Assembly (NCBI GenBank): GCA_030640395.1
Contig: DAOWJK010000047.1
Coordinates: forward strand, 1-16,821
DNA length: 16,821 nt
DNA from: Nanobdellota archaeon
GTDB taxonomy: Archaea > Nanobdellota > Nanobdellia > Pacearchaeales > GW2011-AR1
Direction: 5' to 3'
The notes under the pieces were generated by a model. It saw nothing but the letters and a program-made list of their open reading frames with translations, did no database searches and was not told the origin of the DNA. A program made the translations under genes and the position numbers. Positions 12,078 through 16,821 of the stretch are shown piece after piece (within the stretch, counting starts at the first letter, position 1; each line of letters opens with the position of its first letter).

Positions 12078-12578
12078 TTATCTCTTGCCTTCAAGAGCCA
12101 GATAAGCTTTTGCCTGAGCCAGGAACTCGTCGCAATCGCCGAAGAGTTTTTCCTCAAATTGGTCTACTCTTGATTTTATAATCCATTTTTCATAAATGCT
12201 TCTTAGAAATTTTCTAAAGGCATCTTTTTCAAACTTTCCGTCATAATCCCTGATAAGTGTTCCAGAAACCTTGGCTTTTATCTCGCCCTGGTTTGTTTTT
12301 ACTTTTGCCCCTCCTTGCTCTATTTCTACTTCTGTTAAATTTCTTATTTCAAAAACCACTTTTATTTCAAACTTAAAATAATCTGTAACTTTTCTTTCAC
12401 CTGTCCATTTAATATCTAGGTCTTTTGAATTTCCAGTTAATTTTTCTGAATATTTGTCTTCAGAAATATCCAGGCCTGTTTCTTCTGTAAGCCAGTCATA
12501 ACAGAACTTGTAGAAATCTTTAAATGAGAAGATTCCTCTGTATTTCATGCTGCTTGAAAATATTTTTTCTTTCTCCAT
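12078..12578 (-). CDS. Conserved-looking hypothetical protein
   Basis: 166 residues from ATG 12578; TTG 12587 is an in-frame alternative adding three residues. Soluble, with no signal peptide or membrane helix. The pattern is FSFKDFYKFCYDWLTEETG (helix), then alternating charged strands (about 44-115, WTGERKVTDYFKFEIKVVFEIRN...KVSGTLIRDY), then a helical end FEKDAFRKFLRSIYEKWIIKSRVDQFEEKLFGDCDEFLAQAKAYL. I do not recognise the family; the alpha/beta layout could suit a small ligand- or membrane-associated domain. Hairpin-repeat copy D ends a few bases before the start, with no TATA box between. The repeat is therefore likely part of the 5' leader, or the gene is read through from the CBS gene upstream. 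Confidence 0.72.
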   Translation of the reverse strand: MEKEKIFSSSMKYRGIFSFKDFYKFCYDWLTEETGLDISEDKYSEKLTGNSKDLDIKWTGERKVTDYFKFEIKVVFEIRNLTEVEIEQGGAKVKTNQGEIKAKVSGTLIRDYDGKFEKDAFRKFLRSIYEKWIIKSRVDQFEEKLFGDCDEFLAQAKAYLALEGKR

Positions 12579-12582
12579 TGAA

Positions 12583-12662
12583 GGCAACCTGCGGTTTCTC
12601 TCACACTCCTTCCCTTTTTGTTCAGGTGGGCGATTTCTTTACATCACTCGACGGAAGTCGCA
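12583..12662 (-). repeat. Dispersed hairpin repeat, copy D (start-codon proximal)
   Basis: Core stem GCGATTTC (12630-12637) with GAAGTCGC (12654-12661). The one change keeps pairing as U-G if the plus strand is the RNA, but gives C-A on the minus strand. The loop is TTTACATCACTCGACG. About 65 bases (12597-12662) match copy E with only a few differences, including CTCACACTCCTTCC and TTTTTGTTCAG. The second hairpin AACC-TGC-GGTT (12586-12596) lies eight bases from the ATG at 12578. A minus-strand TATA-like CTATAAAAG lies near 12675-12683. Confidence 0.75.
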
Positions 12663-12715
12663 TGAGAACAACCATTTCTTTTATAGAAAGAATAAAAGTT
12701 TATTTAAATAGTTTC

Positions 12716-13270
12716 CTAAGCAGAATTTTTGCAGGTTTCGCATATTAACATTCCATTGAATCTGTAGAGGATGCCGTAGTTTCCGCATTCCTCGCAAATG
12801 CCCTCGCTTACCTGGCCCCTTTTTTTTATTCTTTTTAGTTTGTTTGATTCTTCCCTGATTTCCGCGAACTCTTCAAGCTCTGGATAAAATTCCGGCTTAA
12901 AGCTTAAGATATCACGGATAGTTACCATGCCCACAAGCTCTCCTTTGTGGAGCACCGGAAGCCTTTCAAATTTCAATTTTTTCATCTTGTTGATGGCTTC
13001 TTCAATTGTGCGCGTGGGGCTTATTTTCGCAATTTTTTTTGAAGAAATATCAATTGCCTTTATTGCTGACAGGTCTTTTTTTGATTTTTTTATTAATGCC
13101 CACAAAACATCCATGTTAGAAATAAATCCGACAAGCCTTTTTTTTTCCACAAGCAAAAGGCTCCCGACTTTTTTTTGCACCATTTTTTTGGCGCAGTCCA
13201 ATAAATTAGAATTTGGCCTGATAGTTATCGGGTCCCTTGTCATGATATCAGAGACTAATACTCTTCCCAT
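12716..13270 (-). CDS. CBS-pair protein with C-terminal zinc ribbon
   Basis: 184 residues. Two CBS motifs make a Bateman module: the first about 5-60 (VSDIMTRDPITIRPN...GSLLLVEKKRLVGFISNMDVLWAL), the second about 73-125 (AKISPTRTIEEAINKM...RLPVLHKGELVGMVTIRDIL). Such modules bind adenine nucleotides or SAM and sense energy state. A charged helical linker (about 130-155) leads to a zinc ribbon CEECGN...LICETC, with Cys159, Cys162, Cys177 and Cys180 as ligands. CBS plus zinc-ribbon proteins are widespread in archaea and are thought to be regulators; the target is unknown. TATA TTATAAAT (13292-13299) is 26 bases before the ATG. Divergently placed from the chaperonin unit. Confidence 0.9.
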   Translation of the reverse strand: MGRVLVSDIMTRDPITIRPNSNLLDCAKKMVQKKVGSLLLVEKKRLVGFISNMDVLWALIKKSKKDLSAIKAIDISSKKIAKISPTRTIEEAINKMKKLKFERLPVLHKGELVGMVTIRDILSFKPEFYPELEEFAEIREESNKLKRIKKRGQVSEGICEECGNYGILYRFNGMLICETCKNSA

Positions 13271-13291
13271 GTTTTACCACGATTAGCCTGC

Positions 13292-13299
13292 TTATAAAT
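13292..13299 (-). promoter_or_regulatory. TATA box of CBS/zinc-ribbon gene
   Basis: On the minus strand ATTTATAAGC is centred about 26 bases before the ATG at 13270; a leaderless mRNA is expected. Confidence 0.55.
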
Positions 13300-13338
13300 T
13301 TTGCCTGACAAAAACCTATTTGATTGAGGACAATAATG

Positions 13339-13346
13339 TTTAAATA
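13339..13346 (+). promoter_or_regulatory. TATA box of the 97-aa ORF/thermosome unit
   Basis: TTTAAATA is centred about 26 bases before the ATG at 13368. It is the only good TATA box ahead of the chaperonin gene, so the two genes probably form one transcript. Confidence 0.55.
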
Positions 13347-13367
13347 AGTGGATTTTCATTTTTAGAG

Positions 13368-13661
13368 ATGAATGATAAATTTTTTGAACAGGGTAATTTT
13401 GAACCAGAATATTTATTATTTAATCTTGATGGAAGTTCTTTAACAAAAGATTCTTTTGAACGTTTTCCCGGATATAAAATACCTGGAGAAGAAGGAGTAG
13501 AAACCAGGGTTTGCAATTTTAATGGAGCTATTTTTGATGTTAATTATAATGGAGGAGAGAGTTATGTTATATTTTATGGAAAACTTTCAGAAAAAGGAGA
13601 AAGTCTTTTTGAGAAAAAATTTGGCGTTAAATTAAAAAAATTAGAGGATGAATTAATATGA
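13368..13661 (+). CDS. Small protein translationally coupled to the thermosome gene, unknown function
   Basis: 97-residue soluble protein, not recognised. It has a Phe/Glu-rich N-terminus (MNDKFFEQGNFEPEYLLFNL), a probable beta-rich middle (RVCNFNGAIFDVNYNGGESYVIFYGKLS) and a C-terminal amphipathic, Lys/Glu-rich helix (KGESLFEKKFGVKLKKLEDEL). It is leaderless, with a TATA box 26 bases upstream. Its last codons overlap the thermosome start (ATGA), so ribosomes finishing here can restart on the chaperonin. It is more A+T rich than the chaperonin, hinting at different ancestry. It could be a chaperonin cofactor or merely a passenger. Confidence 0.72.
   Translation: MNDKFFEQGNFEPEYLLFNLDGSSLTKDSFERFPGYKIPGEEGVETRVCNFNGAIFDVNYNGGESYVIFYGKLSEKGESLFEKKFGVKLKKLEDELI
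13644..13650 (+). promoter_or_regulatory. Shine-Dalgarno site of thermosome gene
   Basis: GAGGATG, inside the preceding ORF, lies seven bases before the ATG at 13658 and supports that start for internal translation initiation. Confidence 0.45.
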
Positions 13662-15271
13662 CAGAAAAACCAGTTGTTTTAATGCCTGAAGATATTCAGA
13701 GAATAATGGGCAAGGATGCCCAGAGAAATAATATCTTAGCTGCGAAAATGGTTTCAGATGTTGTGAAAACAACTTTGGGTCCTAAGGGAATGGACAAGAT
13801 GCTGGTTTCGCCGACAAATGATATTGTTGTCACTAACGACGGCGTGACGATTTTGGATGAAATGCAGATTGAACACCCTGCTGCGAAAATGATGGTTGAT
13901 ATTTCCAGGACACAGGATGCAGAGGTTGGCGACGGGACCACGACGGTTGTGATGATTGCCGGGAAACTTTTGGAGAATGCAGAGAGGTTGCTGGACAAGA
14001 AGATTCATCCCACAGTTATTGCAAAAGGTTATCAAATTGCTGCGGAAAAATGCCAGCAAATTTTAAATGATATTTCGTTGAGGATTACTCCTGAGGATGA
14101 GGACGTGTTGGAACAGATTGCCATGACTTCAATGACTGGCAAGGGTGCCGAGGGCTTGAAGGAAAAGTTTGCAGAAATTGCTGTCAAGGCTGTGACACAA
14201 ATTCAGGATGGCGAGAAAATTAATTTGAATGATATCAAGATTGAAAAGTCAAGAGGAAAGAGTGTTAAAAATACTGAGTTGATTAAGGGGATTGTTCTGG
14301 ACAAGGAGAATGTTTCCGGGGATATGCCTGTTGTTGTCAGGAACGCGAGGATTGCCCTGGTTGATTTTGGGTTGGAGTTGAAAAATCCAGAGATAGATAC
14401 CAAGATTTCTGTTTCTTCTCCTGAGCAGTTGCAGAGTTTTATTAGCCAGGAAGAAGAAACAATTAAGAACATTGTCAGGAAGGTTAAAGAATCCGGAGCG
14501 AATGTTATTTTTTGCCAGAAAGCAATTGATGATTTTGCGCAATATTTGTTGTCAAAGGAAAATATTTATGCGTGCCGAAGAGTTGCCCGAAGTGATATGG
14601 AGAAATTAGCGAAGGCGACTAGGGCAAAAATCGTGAGCAATCTAAGTGAGTTGCATTCTTCTGAGTTAGGAAGTTCCGAAGTTGTTGAAGAGGTCAAGCA
14701 TGGTGAGGATGCCCTGACTTATGTTCGGGGATGTGAGAATCCAAAGGCATTGACTATTTTGATTCACGGCGGGACAGAGCATGTTATTGATGAAATTGAA
14801 AGGGCGATTAAAGATGGGTTGGGAGTTGTTGCGTCGTCCCTGAAAACTGGATTGGTTGTTCCTGGGGGAGGTGCAATTGAAATTGAGCTTGCGCACAGAC
14901 TAAGGCATTTTGGTCAGTCATTAAGCGGGAGAGAACAACTTGCTGTTGAAGAGTTTGCGTCTGCACTGGAGTTTATACCGACCACACTTGCAGAAAATGC
15001 AGGAATGGATCCGATTGATGTCCTGACAGAATTAAGGTCAAAGCACGACGCCGGGGAGCAAAATGCAGGATTGAATTTGTTTACTAACAAAGTTGACGAT
15101 GTTCTGAAAGCGAGAATTATTGAGCCGTACAAGATCAAGAGCCAGGCAATTAATTCTGCGTCAGAAGTTGCTATTATGATTTTGAGAATTGATGATGTTA
15201 TTGCTTCAACAGATAAAACAGGTGGCATGAATTCTATGACAGGTGGGATGCCTGGGATTGGAGGGTATTGA
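13658..15271 (+). CDS. Thermosome subunit (group II chaperonin)
   Basis: 537 residues, the normal length for an archaeal thermosome subunit, which assembles into a two-ring ATP-driven folding chamber in the cytoplasm. Visible landmarks are [13 protein letters not shown] (38-49), VTNDGVTIL (58-66), the nucleotide-binding GDGTTTVV (91-98), and the equatorial signature [17 protein letters not shown] in the C-terminal third. The [13 protein letters not shown] and [13 protein letters not shown] segments are typical of the family. The end is a Gly/Met-rich tail ([16 protein letters not shown]) like those that project into the chamber. The start follows a GAGGATG Shine-Dalgarno site and overlaps the 97-residue ORF by ATGA. 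Only one subunit gene is present here; whether the ring is homo- or hetero-oligomeric cannot be told from this window. Confidence 0.97.
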   Translation: MTEKPVVLMPEDIQRIMGKDAQRNNILAAKMVSDVVKTTLGPKGMDKMLVSPTNDIVVTNDGVTILDEMQIEHPAAKMMVDISRTQDAEVGDGTTTVVMIAGKLLENAERLLDKKIHPTVIAKGYQIAAEKCQQILNDISLRITPEDEDVLEQIAMTSMTGKGAEGLKEKFAEIAVKAVTQIQDGEKINLNDIKIEKSRGKSVKNTELIKGIVLDKENVSGDMPVVVRNARIALVDFGLELKNPEIDTKISVSSPEQLQSFISQEEETIKNIVRKVKESGANVIFCQKAIDDFAQYLLSKENIYACRRVARSDMEKLAKATRAKIVSNLSELHSSELGSSEVVEEVKHGEDALTYVRGCENPKALTILIHGGTEHVIDEIERAIKDGLGVVASSLKTGLVVPGGGAIEIELAHRLRHFGQSLSGREQLAVEEFASALEFIPTTLAENAGMDPIDVLTELRSKHDAGEQNAGLNLFTNKVDDVLKARIIEPYKIKSQAINSASEVAIMILRIDDVIASTDKTGGMNSMTGGMPGIGGY

Positions 15272-15336
15272 GAATGGGAAACAAAATCTTGATTATCTAA
15301 CAATAAGACATCCTTTTTCGTAAAAATACAAAATTA

Positions 15337-15344
15337 TTTAAACC
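15337..15344 (+). promoter_or_regulatory. TATA box of SemiSWEET-like gene
   Basis: ATTTAAAC is centred about 26 bases before the ATG at 15366. Confidence 0.5.
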
Positions 15345-15365
15345 TTATTTAATAATTTAAATTAT

Positions 15366-15620
15366 ATGGAATTAATTACTTTACTTGGATTAGTAGCAGC
15401 AACTTGTACTACTATTTCATTCTTACCCCAAGCAATAAAAACTATAAGAACTAAACATACTAAAGATTTATCATTAGGTATGTATACAGTATTCACAACA
15501 GGTATTTTTTTATGGTTTTTATATGGAATTTGGATTAAAGATTTACCACTTATTCTTGCAAATGGATTAACACTAATTTTTACTGCCACAATATTATTTC
15601 TAATCATTAAATACAAATAA
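15366..15620 (+). CDS. SemiSWEET/PQ-loop family small transporter
   Basis: 84 residues, the size of bacterial and archaeal SemiSWEETs, which form a transporter from two three-helix subunits. Three transmembrane helices are visible (about 3-22, 37-56, 62-81). The PQ motif is in the first helix (ISFLPQAIKTIRTK, Pro21-Gln22), followed by the loop HTKDLSLGMY, and the third helix has Asn66 (LANGLTL), a position that faces the sugar pocket in SemiSWEETs. Sugar movement down its gradient across the cell membrane is the likely role; the substrate cannot be read. Leaderless with its own promoter. Convergent with the EamA gene; the 48-base spacer holds a weak inverted repeat ATTGCA/TGCAAT. Confidence 0.87.
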   Translation: MELITLLGLVAATCTTISFLPQAIKTIRTKHTKDLSLGMYTVFTTGIFLWFLYGIWIKDLPLILANGLTLIFTATILFLIIKYK

Positions 15621-15668
15621 ATGTCTTGAACATTGCATTATATTTTCTTCGATTTCGTGTGCAATTTC

Positions 15669-16526
15669 TTAACCCAAAATTCCATACAGCACACAGCCAA
15701 TAATTATAATTGATGCAACAATGTTTCTCCAGCTTAATTTTTCCTTTAGGAATTTCCATGCAAACAAATAAATAAATATTGGCCCAAGCATTATCATTAG
15801 TGTTGTGAAAATTACTCCGAGTTTTATGAATCCGTAATAAATTATTACCCTGTAAAAAGCCCAGATAAATCCTAATGCGAGAATTTGCAATTTTACTTTT
15901 TTGTTTAGTTTGCTGAAGTCTGGTTTAAATGCGATAAAACTGATCAGGAAAATTGCTGCGCATCTTAGGAAATAAAATGTTGTCGGGGAGTAGAAGTCAA
16001 GGATTAATCTTGTGATTATTAATTCAAGTGCGAAGAAAAAACTTCCGAGGATTGCTGCGATGAAATATTTGTTGAAATGCAAATGATGTTTTTTTATGTG
16101 CGAGAAAATTATTGCAGCACTGGCGATTAATGCAGGAATAATTATTTTTATATTTCTTTCAAAAAGGGTTTCACTTACTAAATAACTAAAAACAATCGCG
16201 AGCAAAATGATAAATAATGGCTCAAGGATTTTTGCCGGCTCCAGATTATTTAATTTTTCCCATTTCATTGAATAATAAGTAAAGAGGTTTGCAGCGATTG
16301 AAAGAATAATTACCAACGAGAAGATGAGAGCATTTCCAAGTTCAAATGCCTGGGCATCAAGTTTCCAGAAAAAATAAACAAAAGGCAGGAGTGCTAAAGT
16401 AATTGCGAGGAATTCTGCTGACTGGAAAAGCTTGATGTTGATTTTTCTTTTTCGTAAAAGTGTTTTTTGAATAACAAGTCCTGTTGCTAATGCAACTGCC
16501 CCAAAAATTGGAAAATAAAATACCAT
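15669..16526 (-). CDS. EamA-type (DMT superfamily) transporter
   Basis: 285 residues with ten predicted transmembrane helices in two halves (about 1-140 and 150-285), the usual EamA duplication. The first half starts FPIFGAVALATGLVIQKTLL, and the second ends with the characteristic IMLGPIFIYLFAWKFLKEKLSWRNIVASIIIIGCVL, where the conserved P...E(K/R)L segment of the last helices is visible. These carriers export or import metabolites such as amino acids, nucleotide sugars or cofactors; no substrate is indicated. The minus-strand ATG has a strong GAGGTGA Shine-Dalgarno site (16530-16536) and a TATA box TTTTTTAAAC (16559-16568) giving a 12-base leader. Hairpin-repeat copy E lies directly upstream of that promoter. 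Confidence 0.88.
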   Translation of the reverse strand: MVFYFPIFGAVALATGLVIQKTLLRKRKINIKLFQSAEFLAITLALLPFVYFFWKLDAQAFELGNALIFSLVIILSIAANLFTYYSMKWEKLNNLEPAKILEPLFIILLAIVFSYLVSETLFERNIKIIIPALIASAAIIFSHIKKHHLHFNKYFIAAILGSFFFALELIITRLILDFYSPTTFYFLRCAAIFLISFIAFKPDFSKLNKKVKLQILALGFIWAFYRVIIYYGFIKLGVIFTTLMIMLGPIFIYLFAWKFLKEKLSWRNIVASIIIIGCVLYGILG

Positions 16527-16529
16527 GTT

Positions 16530-16568
16530 TCACCTCTGTTTAATATTAGGAAAAATGAGTTTAAAAAA
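16530..16568 (-). promoter_or_regulatory. Promoter and Shine-Dalgarno site of EamA gene
   Basis: Minus strand: TTTTTTAAAC (16559-16568) as TATA box and GAGGTGA (16530-16536) four bases before the ATG. Together they predict a leadered mRNA with a transcription start near 16538. Confidence 0.55.
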
Positions 16569-16571
16569 TGA

Positions 16572-16651
16572 AGGAAACCAAGGTTTCCTCTCACACTCCT
16601 TCCTTTTTTGTTCAGTGGGCGATTTCTTTACAACACTCGACGGAAATCGCA
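16572..16651 (-). repeat. Dispersed hairpin repeat, copy E (most complete)
   Basis: Core stem GCGATTTC (16619-16626) with GAAATCGC (16643-16650) and loop TTTACAACACTCGACG. The linker CTCTCACACTCCTTCC plus TTTTTTGTTCAG is shared with copy D. The second hairpin is a perfect 7-bp stem GGAAACC-AA-GGTTTCC (16573-16588). On the minus strand this last hairpin is followed by TTCATTTTTT, terminator-like. The repeat begins 14 bases after the 3' end of tRNA-Gly on the same strand. Confidence 0.8.
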
Positions 16652-16664
16652 CTCATCCCTATTA

Positions 16665-16735
16665 TGCGCGATGGGAGAATTGAACTCCCGCTTCGACGTT
16701 GGCAACGTCACGTCATACCACTAGACCAATCACGC
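16665..16735 (-). tRNA. tRNA-Gly (GCC)
   Basis: 71 bases, no intron. Acceptor GCGTGAT/ATCGCGC (one G-U pair) and D-arm GTC...GAC with AGTGGTAT loop. Anticodon stem TGACG/CGTCG holds loop TTGCCAA, giving anticodon GCC. T-stem GGGAG/CTCCC has loop TTCAATT. Discriminator A; CCA is not encoded. A TATA-like CTTTATATAA (16765-16774, minus strand) lies about 34 bases upstream. The remaining bases to the window end hold no gene I can see. Confidence 0.95.
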
Positions 16736-16821
16736 AAAATTTATAAATATAATTAACTCCCAGATTATATAAAGTTTATTTTTTAAAAATGTTATTAAAA
16801 TCGAAAAAAGATTACCCCAAA

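Noticed and set aside
12597..12670. Peptides such as GDFFTSLDGSR and GDFFISLDGNR encoded across several repeat copies, suggesting a conserved small protein
   Set aside because: The similarity follows from the DNA repeat. The 16.6-kb copy reads in another frame (AISLQHSTEIA) and the 7.2-kb copy shifts frame in its loop, with no shared start codon or ribosome site.
15632..15665. Inverted repeat ATTGCA/TGCAAT between two convergent genes as a terminator or another hairpin-repeat copy
   Set aside because: Only six pairs with a 22-base loop and no T-run in place; it resembles the repeat family only by CGATTTCG, which is too short.
16595..16651. Box C/D guide RNA inside the hairpin repeat (GTGATGT as C box, CTGA as D box on the minus strand)
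   Set aside because: The C box is imperfect, the CTGA is missing in the 3.66-kb copy and the C-like box is altered in the 16.6-kb copy; no C' box is present.

Overview
The window reads as archaeal chromosome. It carries a group II chaperonin (thermosome) gene, a tRNA-Tyr gene with an intron at the canonical archaeal position 37/38 and a bulge-helix-bulge fold, and TATA boxes about 26 bases upstream of many start codons (leaderless mRNAs). It also has tRNAs without an encoded CCA, Shine-Dalgarno sites of the GAGGTG type and several LAGLIDADG/CBS/EamA genes of archaeal flavour. The DNA is A+T rich, and many genes are small, membrane-anchored and unrecognised. That pattern fits a DPANN lineage (Woesearchaeota/Pacearchaeota-like), but the lineage is inference.

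Layout. 1-734: end of a possible permease gene and an ABC-transporter ATPase. 793-2679: GIY-YIG protein, a 27-residue basic ORF, and a DEAD-box RNA helicase behind a structured leader that holds a short upstream ORF. 2786-4643: a signal-peptide/coiled-coil membrane protein, then a SAM methyltransferase cassette bracketed by an exact 35-base direct repeat. 4650-7142: a candidate small RNA, a VanZ-like protein, an acidic disordered protein, a membrane-anchored metzincin protease, a tiny acidic ORF and a Tyr-rich anchored protein. 7143-10615: a hairpin with T-tract, intron-bearing tRNA-Tyr, a divergent LAGLIDADG endonuclease, and a two-gene unit of a membrane protein and an anchored transglutaminase-like protein. 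10612-13270 (minus): a two-TM surface protein, an unknown 169-residue protein and a CBS/zinc-ribbon protein. 13368-15271: a 97-residue ORF translationally coupled to the thermosome. 15366-16735: SemiSWEET-like transporter, EamA transporter and tRNA-Gly.

The most unusual feature is a family of dispersed, same-orientation repeats (five copies near 3.65, 4.57, 7.2, 12.6 and 16.6 kb). It is built round an 8-bp stem GCGATTTC/GAAATCGC with a conserved loop; a second AACC/GGTT hairpin is found in three copies. Copies sit beside or inside transcription units on the minus strand, two of them directly against start codons. A second, shorter repeat family has apparently been inserted in frame into the signal peptide of the 473-residue surface protein. 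No CRISPR array, IS transposase or rRNA gene is visible.

Many of the genes point to the cell envelope (VanZ, metzincin, CAP/transglutaminase, two anchored beta-rich proteins, transporters). The rest are housekeeping (helicase, chaperonin, tRNAs).
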